NCBI GenBank assembly: GCA_963383645.1
Contig: OY726574.1
Location: 59,055,894 to 59,119,893, forward strand
Length of the DNA: 64,000 nucleotides
Direction: 5' to 3'
Source: Muscardinus avellanarius
Taxonomy: Eukaryota > Chordata > Mammalia > Rodentia > Gliridae
The position numbers were made by a program, and so were the translations under genes. Shown here piece by piece: positions 23,171 to 35,875 of this stretch; the first letter of the stretch is position 1; each line of letters begins with the position of its first letter. Below the pieces are notes generated by a model. The model had not been told where the DNA came from, did not search any database, and saw only the letters and a list, made by a program, of their open reading frames with translations.

Positions 23171-23805
23171 ACAAACAAAAAAAGGAAAAATGTACTTTGA
23201 ACTTGAACATATTATTTCAGGGGAGAGATGTTTCATCCTCTTTGTCTCATAATTCTTTAAAATTAAAGGCATGCTTCACTTTGGTAATATTTCATTTTCA
23301 TATATACACAGCCTAAATTTGATTCAACCATACTGGGACCTGGCACCCAGCAGAGACCAAGCACTCAAGAGTAGGACCCAGAACTTTACAAGTGAGCCCA
23401 GACAGTGCAGCACGGCCTTTGAGTGAGGGTGCTGAAATTTAGAAGGGAGCTTTTACATGGCAGGTGCAGAGCGGGGTCAGGAGGACAGCTGGAGCGCAGA
23501 TAGGCACACACATGGAAGTTACTTCCCCAGGAAGTTACCGCCACGCACACGCCTCCCACAACAGCCTCACTTGATCTTTAGCCTTCTATGTGCCATTTGT
23601 AGCCAGCTAGGCAGCTCGCACCTCTCCCTGGAAGCCCTGCAAGTTATGCTGCTTTGGAAAAAGTGGGAAACACAGAATATGTGTTCCTAAAACCCAAGTG
23701 ACACAAGAGTCCTTGAGTCACTAGGCAAACTCCTCTTATCCCTGGTGTAAATGCGGTGCAATTGAGTAATGATGTGAGACCTTACCACCAGGTAGAACTG
23801 GCTGG

Positions 23806-23880
23806 CTCCTTCCTTCCTTCCTCCCTTCCTTCCTTCCTTCCTTCCTCCTTTTTCTTCCCTCCCTCCTCCCTTATTCTTTT
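23806..23880. repeat. (TTCC)n-rich tract
   Basis: Imperfect CCTT/CCTC units before a SINE. Confidence 0.88.
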
Positions 23881-23889
23881 TTTTTTTTT

Positions 23890-24060
23890 TTGTAGAACTG
23901 GGGATTTAACCCTGGGGTGTTCTCCCTCTGAGCTACAAGCCCCATTCTTATTTTGCTTTTTATTTTAAAACAGGGTCTCCCTAAGTTGCTGAGGTTGGAT
24001 TCAAACTTGCAATTCTCCTGTCTCAGCCTCCCAAGTATTGGGATTATAGATGTTTGCCAC
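23890..24060 (-). mobile_element. B1-dID SINE
   Basis: Reversed dimer tagaactggggatttaaccc ... ttgggattatagatgtttgc. Confidence 0.8.
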
Positions 24061-24061
24061 T

Positions 24062-24780
24062 AGAACAACATTTCTATGAAAAAGTTCTGTTGAGAAATGC
24101 CAGGAGCACAGTGTGCCCCTCAAAAGGGACAGGAGAGCCCTTCTGGCGAACCAGGTGGATGATGGGCATTGGAATCTATGCAAAGAAAGAACAAAAAAGT
24201 AGAGCTTCGGCGTGGGCACAAGGCACCCCTCCAGGGTTTGATTCGCCCCTGTAATAAATGAGTAGTGTCTACTTGAGAATGGGAGGAAGGAGGAGACAGC
24301 ATGGACCACAGGGGTGTTATTCTTGGCCAAAGACATAGCCATAGATGGTGAGTGCTGGAACCAGAAAGAAATCATCGCTTTGAGTGCCTGACACTTTCAA
24401 ATCGCTCTGCATTTAAATTGTTCTCACAGCACATGAAGCTGTCATTTGTGTAGGACATAGCTGGTCAAATATTGCCATTTTGACTTGATCCAAACTACTC
24501 CTTTATGAATTCTCTTATTTCAACAGATTTGAAAGGAAGATATTAAATAACTTGTCCAATGGCATGAAGCTTTATGTGTCAAGTGTTCTTGTGGGGAACA
24601 GATGGAATGGAACATCCAAAGGAGACGCTGAGGACAACCAGGAAAAGACTTTCCAAACAGCGTTAAGGAAAATCATCAATGAGGGAGCTCGTGGCAAGCC
24701 ATCCTAGATACTAGTGGGGCAACAGGGACAGCGGGAGCACTGGGAAGAGGGGTGAGTTGACTTAGATATGAAAGAGAGAG
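24062..24780. other. Unique intergenic DNA
   Basis: The 124-codon reverse frame at 24001-24375 starts unique and ends in a SINE; no support for a gene. Confidence 0.55.
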
Positions 24781-24781
24781 C

Positions 24782-24985
24782 AGGGCATGGTGCCATATGC
24801 CTGTGATCTCAGTACTTGGGAGGCTGAGACAGCAGGATCACAGGTTTGAGGCCAGCCTCAGTAACTTAATGATACCCTCAGCAACTTACAAGACCCACTT
24901 TTAAAGTAAAAAATAAAATAGGGCTGGGGAGTTGTGTAGCTCAGAGGTAGAATGCCCCTGAGTTTAATCCCTGCTATCAAATAGA
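24782..24985 (+). mobile_element. B1-dID SINE
   Basis: Forward dimer gcagggcatggtgccatatg ... gtttaatccctgctatc. Confidence 0.82.
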
Positions 24986-25007
24986 GAAATAAAAGATGCA
25001 GAAACAC

Positions 25008-25285
25008 CAGGCACAATGACATACACCTGTAATCCCAGTACTTGGGAGGTTGAGACAGGAGGATCATGGGCTCAAGGCCAGCACACTTAGTGAGACTCTG
25101 TTTCAAAATAAAATATAAAAACGCTTGTAATCCCTGTGCTTAGGAGGTGGAGACAGGAGGATTGTGCAGGTTCGAAGATAGCCTCACTGGCTTAAGAGAC
25201 CGTGTTTCCAAGTATAAATATAAAATAGGTCTGGGAGTGTAGCCCGGAGGTAAAAGGGTTTCCAGGAACCCCAGTACCACCACCA

Positions 25286-25318
<33 letters not shown>

Positions 25319-25405
25319 TAAATAAATAAATAAATAAAATAAAAATAAAAAGGCTGGGGGTGGAGTTCAAAGTTAGAATGCCCTTGGGTTCAATCTCCAA
25401 TATTG
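25008..25405 (+). mobile_element. SINE (+) interrupted by a SINE (+)
   Basis: The outer element (25008-25117, 25345-25405) contains a 5'-truncated forward copy (25118-25280) whose tail became CA and AAAT repeats. Confidence 0.8.
25281..25345. repeat. (CCA)n(CA)n(AAAT)n
   Basis: Compound tail of the nested SINE. Confidence 0.9.
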
Positions 25406-26034
25406 AAAGAAAAACAAAGAGTGAGAGGGGAAATGAAGGGATTCAAAGCCACTGCAACTCATACGTGGTCTTAGAAAGGCACAAGCACTTTCCTTTTTTC
25501 TTATCTGAAAGGGTAGCAGTCAGGTATTTATTCTTTTTAACATACGACACCTGTCAAAAAATTCTGCAGGAGTTTTTCTTAGCACAGCTGGTATTTTATG
25601 GACTATTGCGATGGAATGGCAGCTGGGTATGAGTTCTGAGTTCTTAAATAACATCCATTGATCATGTACTCTTAATTAATAAGTACTCAGGTGACCAGCA
25701 CGCTCTACCAGATTTGTCTCCTCCTTATCTCCCACTCTCTACAGGTTTACAGAAACAAGCCAAAACTAGATTTATTAAAAGTCTTTATACCTCCATCTGT
25801 GAGTTCTGGGTGAGTTTCTTGACTTTTCCAGCTGACCTTGACTTTGGTCCTTCAAAGCTAAAGATAATTTCACCTATTTTAAAATCTGAGTGAGAACACC
25901 CCATAACAACCAGTGAAAGTCAAGGCTGGCCAACTTCCAAAGATGTTCTTGTTGATCTGGAGAGATGAGAAGCAATGTTATGCATCTCTTTTTGTAGGAC
26001 ATTTCCCCTTTTCTTAATCCAGGTTCTGGATCTG

Positions 26035-26133
26035 GAGGAAAATGTACTGGGTGCTGTGTGCATATATGTTTCTCTCATAATAACCTTCAGTATGATGTAT
26101 GGTTACAATGCACCAATAAAAGTATACTAAAAA
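26035..26133 (+). mobile_element. L1 3' tail
   Basis: gatgtatggttacaatgcac followed by caataaaag: a 5'-truncated L1 3' end directly before a SINE. Confidence 0.65.
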
Positions 26134-26136
26134 AAC

Positions 26137-26345
26137 TTGGAAGCCAGGCATTGTGGCACACGCTTGTAATCCCAGCATTTTGGAGGCTGAGAGAGGAGGA
26201 CTGTGGTTCACAGACAGCCTCAGCTACTCAGTGAGGCCCTTTGCAACTCAGTGCGACCGTGTTTCAAAATAAAGAATAAAAAATTGGGCTGGGGGTGTAG
26301 CTCAGAGGTAGAATGCCCCTGGGTTCCATCCCCAGTACCACAAAA
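26137..26345 (+). mobile_element. B1-dID SINE
   Basis: Forward dimer gccaggcattgtggcacacg ... tccatccccagtacca with an ACA-rich tail. Confidence 0.87.
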
Positions 26346-26391
26346 CAACGACAACAACAACAACAACAACCACCACCACCTTGGAGGTAAA

Positions 26392-26575
26392 GATGGGTGC
26401 AATGATGCATGACTACAACCTCAGTACTTGAAAAGCTGAGACAGGAGAATTGCAGGGTTGAAGGTCCTCAGGAACTTAGCAAGGCCTTGTCTCAATTTAT
26501 AAAGATAACAAAGGACTGGGTGTGTAGCTCAGAGGTAGAATGTCACTGGGTTCAATCCCCAGGACCACAAACAAA
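26392..26575 (+). mobile_element. B1-dID SINE
   Basis: Forward, decayed dimer ending gttcaatccccaggaccac. Confidence 0.78.
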
Positions 26576-27219
26576 TAAACACACACAAACCTGAAAGTAA
26601 GTAAAAGAATCTTAAAGTAAGTAAAAGCTCAAATACCTAATGTGTGCATGTGAACTGCACTTTGTATTCCACTTTTATGAGAAAGTCACATGGCTCTCAG
26701 GCTACCACCAGAAATTTATTCCAGAAAGCAACATCTGAGCTCTGCCCTGAGGTGGGTCTCCACCCTTACTACTTCCTGGCCTTCTGTATCCATGATATCA
26801 TGTCATGAAAAGAGGCTTCATACGAAGACTCTGTGATGTGGAAAAATCCAGAAAAGGCACCCAGAATCATCTGAGCAGAAACTATTCATGGCGTTGACAC
26901 TCAGTCTATCACACAGTATTGCCAGTTTTTAAACATGTGTAAAATATTTTACATAAACCAATCAGGCTATTCCCATTATTTCTGGTGATGGAGAGTATTT
27001 AATACAAAGAATTTAAATTGAATTTAATTCTATCTTTTCAAAGAGTTTTGTCTATCCTTCTCTTATACTTGAAGAAACCACTCTTCTATTTTTGAATTGT
27101 CTTTATATGAAAACATCACCATGGATAGGATATAAATCTAGAGTTGTAGAGCTGGAAGAACTTCTCCCTGGTAAGAAACCTAGTCATTCTCAAAACCTTC
27201 TCGAAGGGTGGTCTATATT

Positions 27220-27570
27220 AGTTAGCTTTTTGCTGCTGTGACCAAAAGACCCAACAAGAATGACTTAGAGGAGAAAAGGTTTATTACTGGGGATCATGGC
27301 TTCAGAGGTTCAGTCCATGGTAAGCCAGCTCCAAGGCAGAAACAGCATGGCAGCAGGGTGTGGCAGAGGCAAGTGTCTCATCTCAAGATGGCAGGAAGCA
27401 GTTAGGGACAGATGCAGTCCCCAAGGTCACACCCCAGTTACCCACATCCTCCACCCATTCACACCTTGCTGCTTGGGAGCCATACTTGCAGCACACGAGC
27501 TTTTTTGGTGGGATCATTTCAGACCGAAACCATAAATTTCCTAAGCCACTTCCCAAGCTGACTTCTGCTG
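27220..27570 (+). mobile_element. Old mammalian repeat (LTR-like)
   Basis: ttagctttttgctgctgtga, aggtttattactggggatca, tcagaggttcagtccatggt and a later ggtgggatcatttca resemble a repeat seen in many mammals. Family not named. Confidence 0.5.
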
Positions 27571-27984
27571 CTTTGTTTTCCCCTGGAGACCACTCGAAAG
27601 GGAACCCCCACTGCCCCCATGACCTGGCCAAGTCACAGATATCCTTATTTTGCCTCCACTGCAAACTTCTCTTGGAAGTCCTGACTTGCACGTGAAGATT
27701 CTACTCCTGGCAGTTCTGGAGGTGAAGCTGTAGTCAGAAGTTGCAGCCAGCACCATTGGTCATACTTGGGAAATTTCCCTTATTGCCTGTCTCCATTCAA
27801 TGCCCATTCAGGTTAATGTGTCTGGTGCTGGAGTAGGAGCAGAATGGGCAGTGGGTAGCTGTTGAAAAGCACTCGTGGGGAGAAGCCTCTCTTAGAGAGC
27901 CCTGCTTCCTCCTCACTGCCTCCATGGGGTCTGCTGAGCACTATGCTGTCTTTAAGGATCCATTCCGATGTCACCCCTCCCAAT

Positions 27985-28232
27985 CTCTTTTATGGTTTGA
28001 CTGTCTCCTCTGAAACTCATGATCCATGCCGTTATCGTAGGAGTGGGCTCCTGGCAGGAGGACATCGGGCCCCTCCTCTCTTGCCTGTGCACGCTCTTGC
28101 TCTTCTGCCTTTGGCCATGGGGTGACGCAGCACAGAGGGCCAGCACCTTACTCTTAGACTTACCAGCATCCAGAACCATGAGCCAAGTGAACTTCTGCTG
28201 GGATAAATTACTCATTCTCAAATGGATCCACC
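27985..28232 (+). mobile_element. MaLR-type LTR fragment
   Basis: tatggtttgactgtctcctc ... ttctgcctttggccatgggg, tgacgcagc, gccagcaccttactcttaga, aaccatgagccaagtgaact, gataaattactcattctc: the 3' part of an MST-like LTR. An L1 fragment follows directly. Confidence 0.6.
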
Positions 28233-28234
28233 AT

Positions 28235-28840
28235 AGGATCCAGCTAAACCACTCCTGGGATCTTTCCAAAGGGCCTGAAATCAGAATATTACAGTGATAC
28301 ATACATATCCATGTTTATAGAAGCACAATTCACAACAGCCGGATTATGGAACCAGCCTAGGTGTCCATCAACAGATGATTGGATTACAAAATTATGGGCT
28401 ATACACACAATGGATTTCTACTTGGCAATACGGAGGAACAAAATCATGTCATGTGCAGGAAAATCAATGGACCTGGAGAGTAGTATGTTAAGTACGATGA
28501 GCCAGTCACAGAGAGTGAAGGGTCATATGTTTTCTCTTACATGCAGAAGTTGGGGCATAAAAGAGATTTTAGCTAATGGAGAGGGAACTTCAGTGGAGCC
28601 AGGGAGGTGGTCTAGGGGAGAGTGGGGGAGGAGAATTAATGAAGAAGCACTTCCATTGACATTGTATACATATGTGGGAATACCAGTGCCAATCTCAGTG
28701 ACATGTATAAGGATGGGAGGAGAGGGGAGGGAGCTGGAAGGGAAACTCAGCAAGTGCTCTGTGCATGTGGGTCACCATCACTAGGAACTGCATGATGACG
28801 TGAGACCATAATGCACCAATAAAAGTATAAAAAATAAATT
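28235..28840 (+). mobile_element. 5'-truncated L1 (ORF2 end and 3'UTR)
   Basis: It carries the terminal ORF2 phrase (ccatgtttatagaagcacaa, ggtgtccatcaacagatgat, ctggagagtagtatgttaag), the polypurine 3'UTR and the end atgcaccaataaaagtataa. The open frame at 28311-28784 runs through this L1 tail and is not a gene. Confidence 0.85.
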
Positions 28841-28943
28841 GCCATTCTCAAGGATTCTGTTAGAGCGACACAAAATGGACTAGGAGAGGCTCTTCCTGCT
28901 CTAATTCTCACTCACTATACACCTCTCATTACCCTGTATTGTG

Positions 28944-28985
<42 letters not shown>
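28944..28985. repeat. (AT)n
   Basis: About 19 AT units between flanking TGTATG. Confidence 0.92.
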
Positions 28986-28988
<3 letters not shown>

Positions 28989-29545
28989 TTTGCCTTTTTA
29001 GAAAGTCTTTCCAAGTGGTCCTGATTGGTTTTCTGCAGTGAAGTTTATTTAGAGGCATTCTGAACCATAGCACTTTTAAGGGAATGTCATAATGTTTCTG
29101 ATGATTTTTGGTGCTTCCCTGGAGACTTCCTGCTTTCTGTCACTCTGGCTGTTCTTGCCCCTTTATGAGGTGCTGTCTGATGTCCTGGAAGGTGCAGCTT
29201 CTTTCCCTGGACCCACTGCTTCCATCACCGCACTGTTATCACAGAGCCGCTGTCATTGCCGCGTCGCCCGTTCTCCTGGCATTCCTGGGAGTCGCCCCAT
29301 CTGATGGCAGACTCCCCATATATGGAGACATAACAGTGTGGCCTTTGGCTCACCTGGCGGCCGAAACATTCCTTATGGTGACTTTCGCAATGCTCTCTCA
29401 ATAAATCTCTACAGCAATGTGTGTGTGTGTGGATGAGTTAATTTCCTTTTGTCCAAGATTAAACTGAATCACAGTAACTTGGAGATCAACTCTTCTCAGT
29501 CCTAAATCAGGGGTCTTTCCACGAGGCCAGAGGTATTTATTTATT
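28985..29545. other. Unclassified segment ending in AATAAA
   Basis: 29090-29410 is GC-richer, has overlapping open frames of 70 and 98 codons and closes with ctctcaataaatctctacag. It could be an LTR end or a processed transcript remnant; I recognise neither. Confidence 0.35.
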
Positions 29546-29549
29546 TATA

Positions 29550-29735
29550 TATTTTTTTCTGGTTCTGGGAATTGAACCCAGGGGCATTCTACCTCTGAGC
29601 TACATCCCAAGCCCTATCTTTTTTTAAATGGATTTAAGTTGTGGAGGGCCTTACTAAGTTGCTGACGCTGGAAGCCATCTTGGCCTCCTCTTGTCTCCGC
29701 CTCCCAAGTACTGGGATTACAGGTGGACGCCTGGC
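29550..29735 (-). mobile_element. B1-dID SINE
   Basis: Reversed dimer tggttctgggaattgaaccc ... gggattacaggtggacgcc. Confidence 0.82.
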
Positions 29736-29739
29736 TCAG

Positions 29740-31940
29740 AGCTTCTAGAGCAAGACTCTGACCATGAAGCCAGAGGTTCTTTGAGCGAGATGTCCAGATC
29801 ACTGGTGCCAGCAGCAGTGGAGAACTCGCTAGAAATATTCACTGCCAGCCTCAGCCCCGGGCCTGTGGAGTCAGGGATCCTGGGCTGGGCTCAGGATGGT
29901 ACGCCCTCCAGCAGGTTGAAGCCTTCTCAGGTTTCAGAATCACTTTTCTAGGCCAGTGATACTATACACTGTCTGCAGGTGAGTCTCATTTGAGGGATTT
30001 TAAAAAACAGTAAGACCACACAAACCCCACCCAGGCCAATTAGCTTAGAATCGCTGGAGTCAGGATTGGGTTTTAGAATTACTTTTAGAGTCCCCAGGGG
30101 AGTGCACAATGTAGCTGTGTAGCTCGGCCTAAGGTTTGCCTCTCTGGATGGTAGAGGAGGACTTACGTACCTGTGAGTTCCTTCTATCCCAGGGATCAGT
30201 TAGCATCCCCAGAAAAGGTGTTCTATCTAATCTAGGCAAGGACACGAATGTCCTTTGGAATTCTGAAACACTATCTCTTATGGGACTCACTGTATAGTCA
30301 CACAAAATATATTAATACAAATATAAAACCCTATGTAAAAAGCATATCTAACCCACACGTATATGTATGCCTATTTAGATACACACCTTCTCCAGAAAGC
30401 ATTGCTGTAATCAAAGGGACTTGCGTTCAACATGTATTTAAAGTTTTGGATTCAACAACGCATATTGCATGCTTAATATTGCTAGGCATTGCATTTGCCA
30501 CACTTTAGATTCACTATTTCATTGACAAAATGAAATTCTCACCATAAAAAAAGCATGAACCACTTACATAAGGGTAACCATAAATTTCCTTTCTTTTCTG
30601 TCCCTCTAAAATTGTAAAAACTGACTCTGCTGTCCCTGCAGATGGAGCATATATTTAAAAAAAAATCAGGGCTCTGTTAAAGCCAGCAGGACTTAATTCT
30701 CAAAGCACACCTGGGTGTGGCTCACACATAATGTGCAGAACTCAAGCGTAACTCTTACAGTACACACAAGCGTGGCACAGCACACCCACAGTGTCACGGG
30801 CAGCCTAACATAGGCACCAGGCACAAGGTATATACCCAGGCAAAATAGGCAATACACAGGCTCACTGCCTGCCATCCAGTCACCCAGGAATGCCTTGACA
30901 ACTGACCGGAGTCCCCAGCAATGTGAGGACGTACCTGAGGCTGAAAACCCTCAGGTTCTACTGCCAAGAAGTTTTATCACCTCGCCATGCCAACCACCAC
31001 TGATAATGAGGCTGAACGCTGGCCGGGGGCTCCGCTGGCAGCCCTGGGCAAGTCCTCACCTGTAATGGTTTGAGTGGAGGTGGGTTCTTGTTCTTAGCTA
31101 GTTTAGGAAAAAATAGCCAGAACTATACTGCTGCAAGCTTAAGCAAAGTTTATTATTACAAAGGTAAAAAGAAAGGACAGATCAATAAAGGGCTGCATTA
31201 GAGAGATAAACACAGTGGAGTGCCTTGAAGGAAACATACTGAGGTCTCTGAACATGTAACATATTTTTTAGAAGAATTTATTATCTCCTTCCTCCCATCC
31301 TGATTAGCCAATAGTCCTCTTTTCCCACCACAAGCAGGTGCAGGCTCTCCAGTTATCTCTGCTGTGTGAGCCTTTCCTCAAAGGGCCGGATGAGTCTGCT
31401 CAAAATGTGTTACTTGGTTAATGAAGTCAGAGGGCTGCATAGAAGAAGCCTACTTTGTCTTTGGTTTTGGTTTTAAAGCATGCATTGTCCACCTGTGTCC
31501 TTGGTGAGTTTTTAGCCTTTCCCTATCTCTGTCTGCTAAAAGTTGCTAATTATGTCAAAAACTTGATTTAAAATAAAGAAAAGAGAGACACAGGAATATA
31601 GTCTTTTAAAGTATGAAGGTTTGGGGCTATAAGTATTTTGTGTAATTAGTAATCACTATCTGGTTAACATAGCTTGCTTTTCCTCTTTAACTTGAGCCTA
31701 AACTATTGTGAAAATCCATATAATTCTAGTGTTCAGCTGGGCTAACAGCCAACTCTTAGCTGTCCAAGGTCAATCCTGGCTGCAGCTCTTGGCTGACAGC
31801 TTAAGAGGCAGAGAAAGAGATTTTATTGTTCTGCCCAAGTATGAAACCTTGTTGTTATTAATAATTAATACAGCTCTTATTAACAATCAATACAGGCTCA
31901 ATCCCCATCATCACCTTTGGGTCTGGTCACACACTGTGTA
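29740..31940. other. Mostly unique intergenic DNA
   Basis: 2.2 kb without SINEs. 31030-31620 contains a stretch (gcaaagtttattattacaaa ... ctgattagccaatagtcc) that might be an old reversed LTR, not assignable. Confidence 0.45.
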
Positions 31941-32345
31941 AGGTCAGCCCTGAAGACCCGGACCAGAGTCACAGTGACCCGGACCTGAGACCCAGACACA
32001 ACCAGCCGAGCTCGTGGTGAATGGACCGCCCAGCCTGCTTTCTAATTGTTCCAGTTGTCTGTTCCTCCTCCTGTTCCTCCTCTCTCTTCCTCCTCTTTAT
32101 TTTTTATTGGTGCATTGATGTCATGCATCTTAATGGAGTACAAGATGGCAGAGGCAGACATGCACACATCACCCAGTTAGCCCTTTTCCAATTCCCATTC
32201 TTCCTCTCTCTCTGCCCTATAAGAGCGTAAGCTGTATGCAGGTTTGCTGGAGTGTTATCAAGTAAAGAACCTCTTTGGATCACAATTAGCACAGGCGTTC
32301 TTTAATGACTGAGACTCCGTTTTGGTTGCTTCCCACACTCTAATT
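31940..32345 (+). mobile_element. Possible solitary LTR fragment
   Basis: After a C/T-rich stretch come a TATA-like CCCTATAAGAG (32215), then 40-60 bases later AAGTAAAGAACCTCTTTGG, similar to the R/U5 start of retroviral LTRs, then a G/T-rich segment. No coding part is seen nearby. The call rests only on this layout. Confidence 0.3.
32098..32215 (-). mobile_element. L1 3'UTR tail inside an LTR-like region
   Basis: Plus strand: ttttattggtgcattgatgt, catcttaatggagtacaaga, tgcacacatcacccagttag. It interrupts the LTR-like stretch at 31940-32345. Confidence 0.7.
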
Positions 32346-34080
32346 TGCTCAGAGCACCCTGTAAGACCCAGGGCAGATCTATGGAAGGATCAAGATACTG
32401 TAACAGTCAAGGCTCGAAATGGCAGCACAACCCGTGGGAGATGCTTATTATAAAAGAATGAGACTGATCGAAATGGCTCACACACTCTCAAGCTTCAGTC
32501 CCAGGGCTGCGTGCACCCCGGAGAGCTGTGAGAACCAACAGCCGAAGGCTGCAGCCCCCGAACCAGAGGGACCAATAATGCAGCTCCAGTCTAAGAGGGA
32601 AAGGCCTGCCAGTCCCTGGAGAACTGCAGGCAGGGTCCCCACTGGAGGATGAAGCCGGCGCCCGATATCCTCCTGTGAGAGTAGATGGACCTGCTCAGGA
32701 AAAATGGAGCTCACCTTCAGGACGCCTCCTTCCTCTCAGCCCTCTGCTCCATCTGGGCCCCCAGCCGGTTGGACAGCGTTGCCCACGTTCGGGGCGGGAC
32801 TTCCCCCTCAATTGGTTGGCCCACATGCCAATCAGCTCATCAACACACCCGGAGGTCTCCTAATTGGAAGCCTCTCCATCCACTCACATTGAGAACCTAG
32901 AGTAACTGTCGAGGACAGGGTCACTCTCTTCATTTGAGTTATGCTACGTGACAAAGATTTTTCAGCTCACTCAGAGAGGAGAGAAGTCCAGGACCGACAT
33001 TTTACAAGGAACGTTCGGATAGGTTCCTCACGAATCACGCACTTTCTCATACAGTCAAGGGGTACCCATCACAACCCGCTTTTGAGTTAGTTGTGGTTTC
33101 CTTCTTAACCGCAAGTAAATCGAGGCCCAGAGTGTCCAGGTAACTGGCTTGAGGCGACGACGTTAGTAAGGGCAGGCACAAGACTGCTGACTTCAGAGTC
33201 TTTTTATTTTATTTTCTTAGGTCAGACTCTATCTATTTTCATATCTCTGAAACAGAGATATGGCCAATGATAGATAGCTTTACCTGCAGGCAAGAAAGTT
33301 AAGCAAACCCAGGGAAGCATCTCTTTCAATTATATTGCAGGGACATAGGGATATTTAAAGTTACTTTTACAGTACAGTAAATAGCATCCTTAAAAAGCAA
33401 GCGCACCGCCTAAACTGCTAATCTGCACCCAGGAAGCTTATTCATCCGCAAAGACCGGGCACCAAGTGTTTCTAGAAATAACTCCGTTATCTGTAATCGG
33501 AGCTCATCCATCGCCATTCTAATTAGAAGGTGACTAAGGAAGCCAGTGTTTCAGAGACATTTGTAACATTTGGTGATTGTAATAATGGCTCTGAAGTTCC
33601 AGAGAAAAGTCAGTTTCCCGAATTTCGTCTCATTTACATGTCTCTCACTCTATTATTTTCAGTTACTAGATGAAATTATTGGTATTATTTCTTAAGCTGT
33701 TTAAAAAAAATAGTGATGGAAACTTTGGGAAAATGGGGCAGCACAAAAGAAGACTAGAGTCACTGTATGTTCTGCCCCAGAGAGAAAATCATTGCTATCA
33801 CGTTGATATTCTCCTAGGCATTCCCTGGGCAGATAAAATATTCTTAATACTCTTACCCTATTAGCACAGTAATGTTCTAATGCATTCAAATTATTCCTCT
33901 ATTAACATATTATGTTCATTTCACTTCAGCATGCTAGGATTTTTTCTTTTATTAGGCTGGTATTCTATATAATTTTTAGTGGTTGCACACTTGGTATTTT
34001 ATATAACTTTTAGTGGTTGCACAGTATTTTATCTTCTGTTAATATAATTTATTAATTTCCCATTTTGCTGAATTTTTTTT
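32345..34080. other. Unique intergenic DNA
   Basis: No SINE for 1.7 kb. 32640-32900 is GC-rich with CCAAT-like motifs and several open frames, but no splice or family evidence. Confidence 0.5.
33955..34030. repeat. Imperfect tandem duplication of about 40 bp
   Basis: tatataatttttagtggttg and tatataacttttagtggttg recur 40 bases apart, each followed by caca. Confidence 0.85.
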
Positions 34081-34082
34081 TT

Positions 34083-34290
34083 TGCAGTACTGGGGATGGA
34101 ACCCAGGGGTATTCTACCATTGAGGTACACCCCAGCCCTATTTTTTATTCTTTATTTTGAAACAGGGTCTCACTGAGTTGCAAAGGGCCTCACTAAATAG
34201 CTGAGGCTGTCCGCAAACTGTGATCCTCCTGTCTCAGCCTCCCAGATGCTAGGATTACAAGCATGTGCCACCACGCCTGGAATATTTAGA
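34083..34290 (-). mobile_element. B1-dID SINE
   Basis: Reversed dimer gcagtactggggatggaacc ... tgtgccaccacgcctgg. Confidence 0.85.
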
Positions 34291-34333
34291 CTATTTATTC
34301 TTGTTGGTATTTTTTTTTTGGTGTGTGTGTGTG

Positions 34334-34538
34334 TGGTACTGGGGGTGGAACCCAGGGGCTTTCTATCTCCGGGGTATACTGTGTACTCCCAGACTTATTT
34401 TATACTTTACTTGGAAACAGTGCTTACTAAGTTGCTGAGAGCCTCACTGAGTAGCTGAGGCTGGCTTCAAACCTGTGAAATCCTCCTGTTTCAGCCTCCC
34501 AAGCACGGGGATTACAAGCGTGCACCACCACACCTGGC
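34334..34538 (-). mobile_element. B1-dID SINE
   Basis: Reversed dimer ggtactgggggtggaaccca ... gtgcaccaccacacctggc. Confidence 0.85.
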
Positions 34539-34539
34539 T

Positions 34540-34712
34540 CTTGTTTCAAAATAAAGAATAAAAAATAGGGTTGGGAGTGTAGCTTGGAGGTAGAATGGCC
34601 CTGAGTTTCATCTCCAGTACTGTAAAAAAAAAAAAAAAAAAAAGTAAAAAAGGCTGGGTGGGATTACCTCTGTAGCTCAGAGGTAGAATGCCCTTGGCTC
34701 CAATCCCCAATA
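34540..34712 (+). mobile_element. Two partial SINE right halves (+)
   Basis: Right halves at 34540-34622 and 34650-34712, followed by poly-A and a CA repeat respectively. Confidence 0.75.

Positions 34713-34761
<49 letters not shown>
34713..34761. repeat. (CA)n
   Basis: CA run at the end of a SINE right half. Confidence 0.95.
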
Positions 34762-34763
<2 letters not shown>

Positions 34764-35289
34764 GAAAGGAAATGAAAAAGTACCTGGCCTCCTATAGATT
34801 AGTTATCTCAAAAAAACTGTAAAGTTGCCCTATGTGTGTGTGTTTACAAGCCTACTTTGGATCCATTTTGGGGTTCTAGCCATCTTTTCGAGGGATGAAG
34901 GAAGTCTCTAAGGCCTGCCTCTGAGTACCTTGAACTCCATGGACCAAGGCTCTTTGAGTCAACCCTCTCTGATTCCTGAGCACCGCCAATTCTCATGGTG
35001 ACCGGGCGGAGGAACGCGATCCCTCCTACGCTCTCCTTCGCAGTTACAGTTGAGCTGGTGTCGCAGGACCCAGAACGCAAAGCACAGTTGAGGATCCCCT
35101 GGTCCAGCTTCACTCCATGAATTAGCGAGTTGAGACTTAGGGAGTCAGCCATGCGATTGAGATGACTATTGTAGTGAGCGCTGTACACATTCCAGCATGA
35201 GGCCTAGCTTCCTGGCTCATGGTTCTGTACTCATCTACGTGTTTCTCACCAAAGAAAGGCTACAGGGCTTTTCTGGGGGCAGGGAGAGT

Positions 35290-35455
35290 ACTGGGGATTG
35301 AACCCAGGGGCATTAGCTCTAAGCTACAACCTCAGGCCTGTGTTATTTTGAAACAGGGTCTCACTAAGTTACCGAGGCTGTCCTTGAACTGTGATCCTCC
35401 TGTCTCAGCCTCCTAAATACTGGGATTGCAGGTGTGAGCCACCACACCCAGCTAA
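35290..35455 (-). mobile_element. B1-dID SINE
   Basis: Reversed dimer gtactggggattgaacccag ... gagccaccacacccagc. Confidence 0.83.
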
Positions 35456-35875
35456 CAAGGGCTTTTAAAATATGCCTTTTTGAAATTATATACTGTGAAT
35501 TGGGTGCTAGAGATGAAATAATAGTAACGTAGCGGGTGTGCCTTGGCCTACCTCCCTCAGGTGTCCCCAGACGCCCTCCCTGACCACAGCCCACCCTCCC
35601 TCCCACCCTCTCTTTGGAAGTAACCACCCTCTTCATTTTGTGAATCACTTCTTCGCTTCTATTAATTTTTGCCACCTACATATCTTTCCCTAAATAAATA
35701 TTTTTTTGGTAGCTTGCATAAACCTAGCAATATAAGAGAGGGGGTCTTACTACAACCGCTTAGAAAAGAATTAAAAACCAAGGAATTTTCCTAATATGGT
35801 GATGATTATCCCACTGTCTGCAACCCCAGCATCTCAGGTGACACTGTGTAGACCTGTCCACCCTAGGTGTGGTAC

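Noticed and set aside
28311..28784. 157-codon open frame, the longest in the left half
   Set aside because: It reads through the 3' end and 3'UTR of a truncated L1 and does not match ORF2 in frame throughout.
34844..35188. 114-codon reverse frame
   Set aside because: Not repeat-derived, but no splice context, no recognisable domain and no start context; length is within chance for this GC content.
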